Shown here in pieces: positions 1-10,685 of a stretch of DNA of 50,491 nt. The stretch's first letter is position 1. Every line of letters begins with the position of its first letter. Position numbers and translations under genes: made by a program. The notes beneath the pieces are model-generated. The model was not told where the DNA came from. It worked only from the letters and a program-made list of their open reading frames with translations, and did not search any database. Origin of the DNA: Acidobacteria bacterium Ga0077551. GTDB lineage: Bacteria > Pseudomonadota > Alphaproteobacteria > Caulobacterales > Hyphomonadaceae. Where the stretch lies: positions 1 to 50,491 of the forward strand of contig LNFC01000013.1 of assembly GCA_001464545.1 (NCBI GenBank), in the 5' to 3' direction.

Positions 1-1111
1 CGAGCGCGTGACCGACTTCGTGGATGTAGGTCTGCTGCGTATAGCTGTCGAAGGTCGTGTTTCCGCTGTCCCAGTTCGACGTTATGACAATCGTGCTGGC
101 GATGATTGCACCCGCACCCGAGAAGGTATTCTGCGCGTAGGCCGAAGTCGCATTCGGATCGCTTGGGTTAGTATTCTGGAATGTGATGTTGCCAGTGCCG
201 GTGGTGCGCGTGAACGTCAGCGGCGTGACGGCGGCCCAGGCTTGCAGGGCGCGCTCGGCGAGAACCCGCTGCTCTGCTGTAAGGGCCTCGATGTTGTAGG
301 TGATGTTGGTCTGGGCCCAGGCCCGGCCGCCGGAAGCACCTTCATTGACGAGGTAGTTCGCGATCTCGCCGATCGTGTAGGTCGGCAGGGGCGGCGCCTG
401 ACTAAATGACAGCGTGTAGCTGCCCGTTCCGGAGGTATCGTCTGACGGATCGTTGGGTGTGCCGTTTGGGTTCGTCCATCCGTGTGCGTTGATATAATAG
501 GTGCCGGTTGTCGTTGGCGTGAACCGCAGCAGCGAGTTCAATCCCAGCCCGCTATCATCATCGAATTTGAGCTGGACGCCCGTGCTGCTCATTAACTCGA
601 GATAAGGATCCGCGAGCGCGTCTGCTCCGGTACCATCCAGACGGAATTCATACGTCACGCCGGCCTGCAGCTGGACGCGGAACCAGTCCTGGTCGAGGCT
701 GACTTCGATCTGGCTGTTGACCGTGTCGCCGGGGGCAATGGTGATTGTGGTGGCCGTGCTTCCGGCCACTTCGCCCGGCAGGTTGAACACTTGCGACTGT
801 GGCGCACCATCGGGCGCCGATTGCGGGCCTCCCGCGACGATAGTGAAGCCGGTCCCAGCGCCGCCCGTCGCGATGGATATCTTGTGGGCGAGGAGTTCGG
901 CCGAGTGATCCTGGCCGCAGGGGCAGCAGGTCAGGGCATGGGTGCGGTAGGCGAAGGTGGCGTCACGCTCGCGGGTTTCGAATGAGGTGTCCAGCGGGGC
1001 ATAGAAGGTGGGGCTCGCACCGATGTTGAAGCGGGCTGCGCCAAAGAAATCGACGCCGTCCAGGCTCCGAAAACTCATCCCATCGGAATCAAGGCGAGAG
1101 TCGAAGGCCAT
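1..1111 (-). CDS. M10 (serralysin-like) zinc metalloprotease, 5' part, runs off left edge
   Basis: About 370 codons are visible and the 3' end lies outside the window. The last residues before the edge are IHEVGHAL, the start of the HExxHxxG zinc site typical of metzincins such as M10 serralysins. Residues ~95-215 look like a bacterial pre-peptidase C-terminal (PPC) beta domain (DQDWFRVQL...TGTYYINAHG...GSYTLSFS). There is no Sec signal peptide, as expected for a protease exported by a type I system through a C-terminal signal. The start at 1111 (MAFDSRLDSDG) is preceded by GGAG; ATG at 1078 is an alternative. The RTX repeats and C-terminal signal expected for the family would lie beyond the window. 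A type I ABC/HlyD pair at 16663-19720 is a possible exporter (inference). Confidence 0.8.
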   Translation of the reverse strand, partial: MAFDSRLDSDGMSFRSLDGVDFFGAARFNIGASPTFYAPLDTSFETRERDATFAYRTHALTCCPCGQDHSAELLAHKISIATGGAGTGFTIVAGGPQSAPDGAPQSQVFNLPGEVAGSTATTITIAPGDTVNSQIEVSLDQDWFRVQLQAGVTYEFRLDGTGADALADPYLELMSSTGVQLKFDDDSGLGLNSLLRFTPTTTGTYYINAHGWTNPNGTPNDPSDDTSGTGSYTLSFSQAPPLPTYTIGEIANYLVNEGASGGRAWAQTNITYNIEALTAEQRVLAERALQAWAAVTPLTFTRTTGTGNITFQNTNPSDPNATSAYAQNTFSGAGAIIASTIVITSNWDSGNTTFDSYTQQTYIHEVGHAL

Positions 1112-1233
1112 TGAATTTGCTCCAGAAATGCTCCGGTCCCAAGCCGAGCACTGATACCGCGGCAGTATCGCGCGAAATCCGTGCCCGGCAAGAGCCTGGT
1201 CAATGATCTAGAGTTAATGTGAACGCGCCTGAA

Positions 1234-1249
1234 CGCCGCGTGAGCGGCG
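1234..1249 (-). terminator. GC-rich hairpin downstream of metK
   Basis: CGCCGC-GTGA-GCGGCG forms a perfect 6-bp stem about 60 nt past the metK stop, in the gap before the protease gene. No clear T tract follows on the minus strand, so termination is only a guess. Confidence 0.25.
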
Positions 1250-1306
1250 CGGCGCGAGGCTTCTGAAGGTAAATTCCCCTGGGCGGAGAAAATGCGCCGG
1301 GCGGGG

Positions 1307-2488
<1,182 letters not shown>

Positions 2489-2516
2489 TTTCTTGTTTCC
2501 TCTGAAGGCTGATGAT

Positions 2517-3374
2517 CTAGCGGGCGAAGACGACTGTCTTGCCGGTATTCTGGAAGACGCGGTGTTCGGCATGGGCCTTGACCGCGCGCAGGAGGGCGAT
2601 GCCTTCGATATGGCGGCCGGTTTCCACCATGTCGTCCGGCGTGAACGAGTGATCGATGCTTTCGGTAACCTGCGAGATGATCGGGCCCTCGTCGAGGTCG
2701 GCGGTCACGTAGTGCGCGGTGGCACCGATGACTTTCACGCCGCGGGCATGGGCCTGATGGTAGGGCTGCGCGCCCTTGAAACCTGGCAGGAAGGAATGGT
2801 GGATATTGATCACGCGGCCTTCGAGGCGGCGGCAGACGTCCTGGCTGAGCACCTGCATGTAACGGGCGAGGACGACCAGCTCGGAGCCAGTTTCCGAGAC
2901 TATGTCCAGCAGTCGCGCCTCGGCGCCGGCTTTTGTCGCTGCGGTGACCGGCACGTGGAACCATGGCAGGTCCCAGTGCGCGAAGCTTGCCTTGAGTGTG
3001 TCATGGTTGGAGACGATGCCGGTCACGTCGATGGGCAGTTCGCCGCGCCGGGCCGCATAGAGCAGCGTGTTGGCGCAGTGGTCGGATTTCGAGACCAGCA
3101 ACAGCACTTTCATGCGCTCAGCAGACGGACGGATCGTCCAGTCTGCAGCGAGTTCTTCTCCGACCGCCTGCATCCCGGCGCGCACCGCGCCGAGTTGGTC
3201 ACCATGGCCGTTCATGTTGAAGACCAGCCGGGCGAAGAAGCGCCCGGTCTCTATGTCCCCGAACGTGCGCGAGGCCACGATGAAGCAGTCATGCTGCTCC
3301 ATCAGTCGCGCCAGACGCGCGACGATGCCGACCCGGTCCGGGCAGGATAGGGTAAGGATGAAACCCTGCACCAC
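2517..3374 (-). CDS. purU: Formyltetrahydrofolate deformylase
   Basis: PurU hydrolyses 10-formyl-THF to formate and THF, adjusting one-carbon pools. The 285-aa protein has an N-terminal ACT domain (~1-85; [15 protein letters not shown]) and a formyltransferase-fold catalytic domain (~88-285). The catalytic Asn190 and His192 lie in [13 protein letters not shown] and Asp228 in TADLDEGPI. The start codon is GTG at 3374, followed by a second GTG at 3371; GGGGA lies upstream. It begins 15 nt after the ahcY stop and is followed by metK, so the three are probably one transcript. Confidence 0.95.
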   Translation of the reverse strand: MVQGFILTLSCPDRVGIVARLARLMEQHDCFIVASRTFGDIETGRFFARLVFNMNGHGDQLGAVRAGMQAVGEELAADWTIRPSAERMKVLLLVSKSDHCANTLLYAARRGELPIDVTGIVSNHDTLKASFAHWDLPWFHVPVTAATKAGAEARLLDIVSETGSELVVLARYMQVLSQDVCRRLEGRVINIHHSFLPGFKGAQPYHQAHARGVKVIGATAHYVTADLDEGPIISQVTESIDHSFTPDDMVETGRHIEGIALLRAVKAHAEHRVFQNTGKTVVFAR

Positions 3375-3389
3375 GCGCGTCCCCGGTGG

Positions 3390-4799
3390 CTAGTAGCGGT
3401 AGTGTTCCGGCTTGAACGGGCCCGAGGTTTCAACGCCGATATAGTCTGCCTGCTCGCCCGACAGCTTGGTGAGCTTGACGCCCAGCTTGTCGAGGTGAAG
3501 GCGCGCGACTTTCTCGTCGAGGTGCTTGGGCAGCGTGTAGACCTTGTTCTCGTACTGGTCGCCGCGCACGTGGAGTTCGATCTGGGCGAGCGTCTGGTTG
3601 GTGAACGAGGCGGACATCACGAAGCTCGGGTGGCCGGTGGCGTTGCCGAGGTTCACGAGACGGCCTTCCGACAGCAGCAGGATACGCTTGCCATCCGGGA
3701 AGGTGATCATGTCGACTTGCGGCTTGATGTTCGTCCACTGGAAGTTCCGCAGGCCTTCGACCTGGATCTCATTGTCGAAGTGGCCGATGTTGCAGACGAT
3801 CGCCATGTCTTTCATGGCGCGCATGTGGTCGACGGTGAGGATGTCCTTGTTGCCGGTCGCGGTGACGAAGATGTCGAACTTCGGCGCGGCCTCGTCCATG
3901 GTCAGCACTTCATAGCCGTCCATTGCGGCCTGCAGCGCGCAGATCGGGTCGATCTCGGAGACGGCCACGCGGGCGCCGGAGCCGGAGAGCGAGGCGGCGG
4001 AGCCCTTGCCTACGTCGCCATAGCCGGCGACGAAGGCCTTCTTGCCGGCCATCATCACGTCGGTGCCGCGGCGGATCGCATCCACCAGCGACTCTTTACA
4101 GCCGTACTTGTTGTCGAACTTCGACTTGGTGACCGAGTCGTTGACGTTGATCGCCGGGAACGGCAGTTCGCCCTTCTTCTCGAGCTGGTAGAGGCGGTTG
4201 ACGCCTGTGGTCGTCTCTTCCGAGACGCCGCGCACGCCGGCCTTGGTTTTCTTGAACCAGCCAGGGGACGCTTCCATGCGCTTCCTGATCTGGGCGAAGA
4301 AGTACTTCTCTTCTTCCGAGCCCGGATTTTTCAGGATCGACGGGTCAGCCTCGGCCTTTTCGCCGACGATCAGGTACATCGTAGCGTCGCCGCCATCGTC
4401 GAGGATCAGGTTCGGGCCATTGCGGTCCGGCCACTGGAACATGCGGTCGGTGTAGTCCCAGTATTCTTCCAGCGTTTCGCCCTTGTAGGCGAAGACGGCG
4501 GTGCCGTTGTCGGCGATGGCGGCGGCGGCGTGGTCCTGGGTCGAGTAGATGTTGCAGGAGACCCAGCGCACCTTTGCGCCGAGCGCTTCCAGCGTCTGAA
4601 TCAGAACCGCGGTCTGGATGGTCATGTGCAGCGAGCCGCAGATGCGGGCGCCTTTCAGCGGCTGCGAGGGGCCGAATTCCTCGCGCGCGGCCATCAGGCC
4701 GGGCATTTCGGTTTCGGCAATCGCGATCTCCTTGCGGCCAAACTCGGCGAGCGAAATGTCCTTGACGTAGTAGTCTTTCACTTTGTCCTGAACGGCCAT
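3390..4799 (-). CDS. ahcY: Adenosylhomocysteinase
   Basis: AhcY cleaves S-adenosylhomocysteine to adenosine and homocysteine, relieving product inhibition of methyltransferases. The 469-aa protein shows the substrate-domain motif [20 protein letters not shown] (55-70), [12 protein letters not shown] (83-94), the NAD-binding GYGDVGKG (259-266) and the C-terminal KPEHYRY that reaches into the neighbouring subunit. The ~40-residue insertion around 150-190 ([15 protein letters not shown]) is usual in the long bacterial/plant form. First gene of ahcY-purU-metK. I looked for an SAH riboswitch in the 104-bp upstream gap and saw none. Confidence 0.97.
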   Translation of the reverse strand: MAVQDKVKDYYVKDISLAEFGRKEIAIAETEMPGLMAAREEFGPSQPLKGARICGSLHMTIQTAVLIQTLEALGAKVRWVSCNIYSTQDHAAAAIADNGTAVFAYKGETLEEYWDYTDRMFQWPDRNGPNLILDDGGDATMYLIVGEKAEADPSILKNPGSEEEKYFFAQIRKRMEASPGWFKKTKAGVRGVSEETTTGVNRLYQLEKKGELPFPAINVNDSVTKSKFDNKYGCKESLVDAIRRGTDVMMAGKKAFVAGYGDVGKGSAASLSGSGARVAVSEIDPICALQAAMDGYEVLTMDEAAPKFDIFVTATGNKDILTVDHMRAMKDMAIVCNIGHFDNEIQVEGLRNFQWTNIKPQVDMITFPDGKRILLLSEGRLVNLGNATGHPSFVMSASFTNQTLAQIELHVRGDQYENKVYTLPKHLDEKVARLHLDKLGVKLTKLSGEQADYIGVETSGPFKPEHYRY

Positions 4800-4903
4800 A
4801 TCAACGATCCTTTATATGCTTGGCCGCGCGGTTAACACGGGGCCTGCCGCAAGGCAACGCCTGTGGCGCGACTTGCCTGCGGAATGCACGTCAGATCAGG
4901 CGA

Positions 4904-6058
4904 TCAGCCGTTGAAGCCCAGCACGGTCTCGATGACCCGGTCCTGATCGGCGGCCTGCAGGTAGGGGTGCATCGGCAGGGCGAGCACATGGCGGCTGGCG
5001 GTTTCGGTCACGGGCAGGCTGCCGGCAGGGGGGGCAAACCGGGCGGCGAAGTCCTGCTGGTGGATCGGCACGGGGTAGTAGACCATGCTCGGGATGCCGC
5101 TGGCGGTCAGGTGGGCCTGCAGGCCGTCACGGTTCTCGTGCTCGATCACGTACTGCGCCCAGACACTCTGGCCGCCTTCGATCACTTTCGGGGCGCGGCG
5201 GATCTTGCGGGCAAACGCGGCCGTGTAGCGCTGCGCCACGGCTTCGCGTTTCTCGATCTCGTCGGCAAAGATCTTGAGCTTTTCCAAGAGGATCGCCGCC
5301 TGGATCGTGTCGAGGCGCGAGTTCATGCCGACGCGCAGGGAGAGGTATTTCGGGTCGTGGTGGAAGTTGCGCTGCGCCGCATCGGTTGGCGTGACCTTGC
5401 CATAGACCCGAAGCGACTCGATCAGTTCGGCGAGGGGGCTGTCATTGGTGATGATGGCGCCGCCATCGCCGTAACAGCCGAGCGGCTTGGCCGGAAAGAA
5501 GCTCGTCGTCGCAATGTCGGCCCAGTCAGAGGGATGCCGGCCGTTCAGCGTGCAGCCATAGCCCTGCGCCGTGTCGGCGATCAGTTTCATGCCGTGCCGG
5601 TCGCAGATGGCCTTGATCGCCGGGTAGTCGGCCGGCTGGCCGAACAGGTCTACGGCAATAACGACTTTCGGCTTCAGCTTGCCCTCGGCGATGACTTTCT
5701 GGACGGCGGCCTCGAGGCTCGCCGGGTCCATGTTGTAAGTGTCGGGCAGGATATCGATGAAGACCGGCCAGGCGCCGAGCCAAGGCACGACCTGAGCGGT
5801 CGCGACGAAGGTGAAGCTCGGGCAGAACACTGCGTCGCCGGGCTTCAGCTGCCAGGCCATAAGCGCGAGAGCGAGGGCGTCCGTGCCGTTGGCGCAGCTG
5901 ACGGCGTGCTTCGCGCCGCACCAGGCTGCCAGCTGCTTCTCCAACTCGCCGACTTCCGGTCCGAGGACGTACTTCCCGCTCTCGATCACCCGCTGGACCG
6001 CGCCATTGATCTCCGGTTCGATCCGGCGGCGCTGTGCCTGAAGGTCGATGAATTGCAT
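4904..6058 (-). CDS. DegT/DnrJ/EryC1-type sugar aminotransferase
   Basis: PLP-dependent enzyme that puts an amino group on a nucleotide-linked keto-sugar. The 384-aa protein starts with MQFIDLQAQ, has CANGTDALALAL (55-66) for PLP phosphate binding, DLFGQPADY, ADTAQGYG (161-168, with the Asp that contacts the PLP nitrogen) and FFPAKPLGCYGDGGA with the probable Schiff-base Lys191. The start is preceded by AGAGGA. It lies downstream of rfbC-rfbD and a nucleotidyltransferase-fold gene, so it most likely makes an amino sugar for LPS O-antigen or another surface glycan. The exact sugar cannot be told from sequence alone; WbpE- or perosamine-synthase-like members are plausible. Confidence 0.9.
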   Translation of the reverse strand: MQFIDLQAQRRRIEPEINGAVQRVIESGKYVLGPEVGELEKQLAAWCGAKHAVSCANGTDALALALMAWQLKPGDAVFCPSFTFVATAQVVPWLGAWPVFIDILPDTYNMDPASLEAAVQKVIAEGKLKPKVVIAVDLFGQPADYPAIKAICDRHGMKLIADTAQGYGCTLNGRHPSDWADIATTSFFPAKPLGCYGDGGAIITNDSPLAELIESLRVYGKVTPTDAAQRNFHHDPKYLSLRVGMNSRLDTIQAAILLEKLKIFADEIEKREAVAQRYTAAFARKIRRAPKVIEGGQSVWAQYVIEHENRDGLQAHLTASGIPSMVYYPVPIHQQDFAARFAPPAGSLPVTETASRHVLALPMHPYLQAADQDRVIETVLGFNG

Positions 6059-6171
6059 GATAATGTCCTCTGGAACTTTACGGGGTGCGCCGGGTCTTTC
6101 GCCCGTTCGGCAGGCCTACGCCAGTCACACTTGGTTTCAGCCTGTTTCAGTTCCTGACAGCAGCCTTGAAA

Positions 6172-7095
6172 CTACGTAAACTCAACACGTTCCTGCGAAA
6201 AATAGAAAAGAGACCGCGTCTCATCGTCGAGTTCGCCCGACCGAATGTCCAGCAGCGTCCGCATCGCATTCTTGCGGTCCTGCAGGGCATGGGCGAAATC
6301 CAATTCGATGAGTTCGTCCACTCCCGTCCGCTTCATCGCGTCTCGGACGTTCATGTACAAGGGCAGCGACCCGCCAAGAAACATCGATTCATAGGCAATC
6401 TTGCTGGCGATCTTGTCGTGGATGTCAGTATAGCGGAACTGCCGCTCCATCTTGGCGCGTGACTTCACGATGAAGTCGATCTCGTGCCGGTGGCTCGGAT
6501 GGCGCAGATAGAAGTTCTTGAGCTCCGTCATATCTTTCTCGATACCCGACACAACCTCATCACTGAGGTCCTGGAAGATCACGATGATGTCGATGTCGGA
6601 TCCCTTGATCATCTCCCCGATCCCCGCATGTTCGCGCGGCTCATTGTGGGCGAGGAAATAGGCAAGGTCGCCCGCAATAAAGGCGCAGAGATTGGCGCGG
6701 ATCTCGCGCGGCATCTGGGTGAGCAGGTTGCTCATCACATCCTGCGCAACAGCAATCTTCTGCTTGCTGACTTCCCGGTGATAGTTCGACAGCGAGCCCT
6801 GCCGCTCGATCATCGACTCGCGCTGGCCCGGCAGGCCGAACAGAGTGAACGAGAGAAAATCCCGAAGGATCGAAGGGCTGAGCCGCACCTGGTCCCCGCG
6901 CGTGATGTCGAAGCGCAGGTAATAGCTCGCAAAATGCGAGATATGCAGCTGCCGGCTCGTATAGCAGGCCTGCCAGAGGGCGAGGCTCGCAACGTCCGGA
7001 AGGTCAAGGGCAAGCTCCTTGCCGATACGCGGCCCCTTCTCCTGGATTGTCTGGATAACCCGCTGCTCGATGTCTTCGATCCCGGACGCGGCCAT
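6172..7095 (-). CDS. Nucleotidyltransferase-fold protein of unknown function
   Basis: I do not recognise this 307-aa family. Residues 165-170 are GSDIDI, the GS...DxD signature of DNA polymerase beta-type nucleotidyltransferases, and HEIDFIV (205-210) can supply the third acidic ligand (Asp207). The N-terminal ~150 residues are mostly helical (RVIQTIQEKG, SLALWQACYTSRQ, SPSILRDFLSFTLFG). There is no signal peptide and no membrane segment. It starts 6 nt after the rfbD stop and precedes the DegT aminotransferase gene, so a role in the same glycan pathway is possible. A regulatory nucleotidylating enzyme is an alternative. The substrate is unknown. Confidence 0.75.
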   Translation of the reverse strand: MAASGIEDIEQRVIQTIQEKGPRIGKELALDLPDVASLALWQACYTSRQLHISHFASYYLRFDITRGDQVRLSPSILRDFLSFTLFGLPGQRESMIERQGSLSNYHREVSKQKIAVAQDVMSNLLTQMPREIRANLCAFIAGDLAYFLAHNEPREHAGIGEMIKGSDIDIIVIFQDLSDEVVSGIEKDMTELKNFYLRHPSHRHEIDFIVKSRAKMERQFRYTDIHDKIASKIAYESMFLGGSLPLYMNVRDAMKRTGVDELIELDFAHALQDRKNAMRTLLDIRSGELDDETRSLFYFSQERVEFT

Positions 7096-7101
7096 GTTCC
7101 C

Positions 7102-8004
7102 CTATCCTCCCGGCTTTGCGGCGGACATGTCTTCAAGTCCGGCGACCAGCACCTGTACACTCTTCTGCAACCCGGCATTCCAGTCCGGCAGCCGCAACCC
7201 GAAGGTCCGGAACGCCTTGGTCGAAGCAAGCCGCGCGTTCAGCGGCCGCTTCGCCGGCGTCGGATACTCTGCCGTCGGAACACCGATCACCTGCGCAGAC
7301 GGGCCGCCGGCATGACGGCTCGCCGCATAGACCGCGTCCGCCATGCTCGCACGGTCCATCTCGTCCAGCCCGGCAAGGTGATAAGTGCCCCACCCGGCAA
7401 AGCCGGGCTTGAGGGCGGCGTCCGCCATCTTAAGGAGGCCTGCGGCAAGATCTGGGCAATAGGTTGGATAACCCACCTGGTCGTCCACCACTGTCACCTC
7501 GCCGCGCGTCTTCGCCAGCGTCAGCATGGTCCGCACAAAACTCCCGGCATGCTCCGAAAACACCCAGGACACGCGCACGATCAGGTGCTGCGGGCAAGCC
7601 TCGGCCACCGCAAGCTCGCCCTCCCATTTGGATTGTCCGTATACACCGAGGGGCGCCGGCGGATCGTCCGGCTCATACGGCCCCGCCTTCTTTCCATCGA
7701 ACACGCAATCGGTCGAGACATGGATCAATACTATCCCGCGCGCCGCGCATAGCCGCGCTAATTCTGCCGGCCCGTCGCGGTTGATAGCGAACGCCGCTGC
7801 CGCGTCGCTCTCGGCCTTGTCGACAAACGTATAGGCCGCCGCATTGATCACCACCTCCGGCTTCGCGGCATCCAGAACCGCCGCCAGCGAGGCTGGCATC
7901 GCGAAGTCCACGTCCGGCCGGCCCACGCAAACCAGATCCTCCCGGTTCACCGAAGCAAGGCTGCGCGCCAGCTGCCCCTGCTTTCCGATGACCAGGACCG
8001 TCAT
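7102..8004 (-). CDS. rfbD: dTDP-4-dehydrorhamnose reductase
   Basis: Last step of dTDP-L-rhamnose synthesis: NAD(P)H reduction of dTDP-4-dehydro-L-rhamnose. The 300-aa SDR protein has GKQGQLA (7-13) for cofactor binding, NAAAYTFVDKAE (54-65), HVSTDCVFDG and the catalytic YGQSK (Tyr122, Lys126). It overlaps the rfbC stop by 4 nt (ATGA), so the two are translationally coupled. rfbA and rfbB, which would supply the precursor, are not in the window. The 3' end is 6 nt from the nucleotidyltransferase-fold gene. Confidence 0.93.
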   Translation of the reverse strand: MTVLVIGKQGQLARSLASVNREDLVCVGRPDVDFAMPASLAAVLDAAKPEVVINAAAYTFVDKAESDAAAAFAINRDGPAELARLCAARGIVLIHVSTDCVFDGKKAGPYEPDDPPAPLGVYGQSKWEGELAVAEACPQHLIVRVSWVFSEHAGSFVRTMLTLAKTRGEVTVVDDQVGYPTYCPDLAAGLLKMADAALKPGFAGWGTYHLAGLDEMDRASMADAVYAASRHAGGPSAQVIGVPTAEYPTPAKRPLNARLASTKAFRTFGLRLPDWNAGLQKSVQVLVAGLEDMSAAKPGG

Positions 8005-8582
8005 GCCCCCGCCTCCGCAAACTCGAAATAGCGCGGCGCCTCGTCAAGGCGCGGATGCTTTCGGTCACGCGCCGAAAGTGTCAGCGCCTCCAGCGGATAC
8101 GGCCAGGCAAGTCCAAGCGCCGGATCATCGAACGCAATGCCGAAATCATGTTCCGGAGCGTAGTAGGCGGTCACCTTGTACATGACCTCGCTGCCCGCCT
8201 CGAGCGTGCAGAAGCCATGCGCGAAACCTTCCGGCACGAACAGTTGCAACCCGTCCGCCTCCGTCAGGGTCACCAGCGTCGCCTTGCCGAACCGCGGCGA
8301 ACCCGCGCGGATATCCACGACCACGTCCAGCAGGCGCCCGCGCGTGCACCGCACCAGTTTCGCCTGCGCATACGGCGGCGCCTGGTAGTGCAAGCCCCGC
8401 AGCGTGCCCGCCTCGGCTGACCGCGAGTGATTGTCCTGCACGAAAGGCGCCGTGAACCCGGCTGCGCGGAAGGCCCGTTCATTATAGGTTTCGCTGAACC
8501 AGCCCCGTGCATCCCCGTGCCGGGGCGCCCGCACGTGCAGCACTTCCGGCAGGACCGGGTCAGGCATCACATTCAAACTCAT
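8001..8582 (-). CDS. rfbC: dTDP-4-dehydrorhamnose 3,5-epimerase
   Basis: Epimerises C3 and C5 of dTDP-4-dehydro-6-deoxyglucose. The 193-aa cupin protein has the catalytic His65 in TLRGLHYQ and Asp90 in DVVVDIRAGS, followed by LFVPEGFAHGF and VMYKVTAYY, all family hallmarks. First gene of the rfbC-rfbD-nucleotidyltransferase-degT block, 41 nt from the glmS stop, so glmS and this block may share a transcript. The product feeds LPS or other surface polysaccharide. Confidence 0.95.
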   Translation of the reverse strand: MSLNVMPDPVLPEVLHVRAPRHGDARGWFSETYNERAFRAAGFTAPFVQDNHSRSAEAGTLRGLHYQAPPYAQAKLVRCTRGRLLDVVVDIRAGSPRFGKATLVTLTEADGLQLFVPEGFAHGFCTLEAGSEVMYKVTAYYAPEHDFGIAFDDPALGLAWPYPLEALTLSARDRKHPRLDEAPRYFEFAEAGA

Positions 8583-8623
8583 GCCGCGGCTATAGCACGC
8601 CGGCCCGGGCCTTCAATGCACCG

Positions 8624-10450
8624 CTACTCGACCGTCACCGACTTCGCGAGGTTCCTCGGCTGGTCCACATCCGTGCCTTTGACCAGCGCCACGTGATAGG
8701 CCAGCAGCTGCAGCGGAATGGCCGCCAGGATCGGCAGCGAGACCGCGTCCCCGTCCGGCAGGCGGATCACATGGTCGGCCCGCTTGCCGGCCGCCTTGAT
8801 GCCCGCGTCGTCGGAGATCAGGATCACTTCGGCGCCGCGCGCGCGCACTTCTTCCACGTTCGAGATTGTCTTCTCGAACAGTTCGTCATACGGCGCGACG
8901 ACCACCACCGGCAGGCCCTTCTCGATCAGCGCGATCGGCCCGTGCTTCAGCTCGCCGGCGGCGTAGCCTTCGGCATGGATGTAGGACACTTCCTTCAGCT
9001 TCAGCGCGCCTTCCAGCGCCAGCGGGTAATACCGCCCGCGGCCGAGGAACAGCACGTCGCGTTTCACCGCGAGAACCTTGGCGATCTCCTTGACCTGCGC
9101 CTGCGACTCAAGCGCTTCGGTCACCTTGCGCGGCAGGGCCAGCAGGCTTTTCACGTATTTCAGCTCGTCGCCCGGCAGCAGGTGCCCGCGCGCCTTGGCC
9201 GCCGACAGCGCCAGCACCGCGAGCACCGACAATTGCGCCGTGAACGCCTTGGTCGAGGCTACGCCGATCTCCGGCCCGGCATGCGTCGGAACGATCGCGC
9301 CGGCTTCGCGCGCAATCGAGCTCTCCGGCACGTTTACCACCGCAATCGCCGGCTTGCCGTTCTGGCGGCAATAGCGCAGCGCCGCCAGCGTATCGGCCGT
9401 CTCGCCCGACTGGCTGACGAACATCGAGAAACCGGTCGCCGGCAGCACCGGCTGGCGGTACCGGAACTCGGAGGCAATATCCGGCTCGAAGGCGAGCTTC
9501 GCGATCTGCTCGAACCAGTATTTCGCCGTGAAGGCCGCATAATAGGCCGTCCCGCACGCAATCGCGACCGCCCTGTCCGCCTTGGCGAAGATGTCCGAGG
9601 CCACCTGGCTCACTTCAATCGTCTGCGATTTCTGGTCGATGTAGGGCAGGATCGAGCGCGCCAGCGATTCCGGCTGCTCGTGGATTTCCTTCAGCATGAA
9701 GTGGTCATACTCGCCGCGCTCGATCAGCGCGTCATTCACCGCCGAGGTCACGCGCGGCCGGTTCACCCGGTCGCCGCGCACGTTGCGGATGTCGAAACTG
9801 TTCTTCGTGAGGATGACCCAGTCGCCTTCTTCAAGGTAGGTCACATCCCGCGTCAGCGGTGCCAGCGCGATCGCGTCGGAGCCGAGATACATCTCGCCCT
9901 CGCCATAGCCCAGCACCAGCGGCGAGCCCTTGCGCGCCCCGATCACAAGGTCCGGTTTGCCCGCAAAGATCGCGGCAATCGCGAAGGCGCCGGTGAAGTG
10001 CGTCAGCGCTTCGGCAAACGCGGCCACCTCGTCCATGCCTTGGCTCATGTTGTGGGCGACCAGCTGCGCGATCACTTCGGTATCGGTCTCGGACTCGAAC
10101 ACGCGGCCCTTGGCCTCCAGGCCCTCGCGCAGCTCGCGGTAATTCTCGATGATGCCGTTGTGCACCACCGCCACGCCGCCGGCCATGTGCGGGTGCGCGT
10201 TGGTCTCGTTCGGTGCGCCGTGCGTGGCCCAGCGGGTGTGCGCAATGCCGGTGAAGCCTTCCACCGGATCATCGTTCAGGCGCGCCTGCAGGTTATGGAT
10301 CTTGCCCTTGGCCCGGCGCCGCTCGATGCCCTCGTCCCAGGCCACCGCGATGCCCGCGCTGTCATAGCCGCGATACTCGAGCCGCTTCAGCCCATCCACC
10401 AGCCGGCCAGCCACCTGAGCCTTGCCTGCAATCGCCACGATACCGCACAT
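8624..10450 (-). CDS. glmS: Glutamine-fructose-6-phosphate aminotransferase (isomerizing)
   Basis: Makes glucosamine-6-phosphate from fructose-6-phosphate and glutamine, the entry to UDP-GlcNAc for peptidoglycan and LPS. The 608-aa protein begins with MCGIVAIAG; Cys2 becomes the catalytic N-terminal nucleophile of the glutaminase domain after Met removal. RWATHG and NGIIENYRELR belong to that domain. Two SIS domains follow (SQSGETADTLAAL; GRGRYYPLALEGALKLKE) and the conserved end is AKSVTVE. The frame is open upstream to 10501, but ATG 10450 is the only start that puts Cys at position 2. Divergent from cysD. Confidence 0.97.
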   Translation of the reverse strand: MCGIVAIAGKAQVAGRLVDGLKRLEYRGYDSAGIAVAWDEGIERRRAKGKIHNLQARLNDDPVEGFTGIAHTRWATHGAPNETNAHPHMAGGVAVVHNGIIENYRELREGLEAKGRVFESETDTEVIAQLVAHNMSQGMDEVAAFAEALTHFTGAFAIAAIFAGKPDLVIGARKGSPLVLGYGEGEMYLGSDAIALAPLTRDVTYLEEGDWVILTKNSFDIRNVRGDRVNRPRVTSAVNDALIERGEYDHFMLKEIHEQPESLARSILPYIDQKSQTIEVSQVASDIFAKADRAVAIACGTAYYAAFTAKYWFEQIAKLAFEPDIASEFRYRQPVLPATGFSMFVSQSGETADTLAALRYCRQNGKPAIAVVNVPESSIAREAGAIVPTHAGPEIGVASTKAFTAQLSVLAVLALSAAKARGHLLPGDELKYVKSLLALPRKVTEALESQAQVKEIAKVLAVKRDVLFLGRGRYYPLALEGALKLKEVSYIHAEGYAAGELKHGPIALIEKGLPVVVVAPYDELFEKTISNVEEVRARGAEVILISDDAGIKAAGKRADHVIRLPDGDAVSLPILAAIPLQLLAYHVALVKGTDVDQPRNLAKSVTVE

Positions 10451-10685
10451 GAACCAGACCTCCGCTTTCCTCGCCCGCCCAGCGAATACTTCCGTGTCCA
10501 TAAACTGCGCGAGTCAGGCTGCACAATGACGATTTGTGTTCATTTACGACATGTAACTGGGCGCTTTCGTGGGTCCCGTCTGGCTTTAGTTTTCCTCAAT
10601 GGAAGATGCGGAGCCGCGCCGAAGTCTTTCCAGAGGCGTAAAGGAGGGCTAACGGACGCCAACCCGCAATCCGACCCGGTGCCCC
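10451..10685. promoter_or_regulatory. Divergent glmS/cysD intergenic region with short upstream ORF
   Basis: This 235-bp gap must hold promoters for glmS (minus) and cysDNC (plus). ATG at 10599 opens a 17-codon ORF in the same frame as cysD, ending at TAA 10650-10652. AGGAGGG at 10642-10647, inside that ORF's last codons, is the only strong Shine-Dalgarno-like sequence before cysD, yet it lies ~38 nt from the cysD TTG. A leader-peptide arrangement is possible but unproven. No recognisable riboswitch was seen. Confidence 0.4.

Noticed and set aside
3402..4835. A 477-codon plus-strand open frame
   Set aside because: Exact antisense of ahcY with no family features.
4800..4903. Possible SAH riboswitch upstream of ahcY
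   Set aside because: I could not find the conserved core or a convincing pseudoknot by eye; a covariance search would decide.
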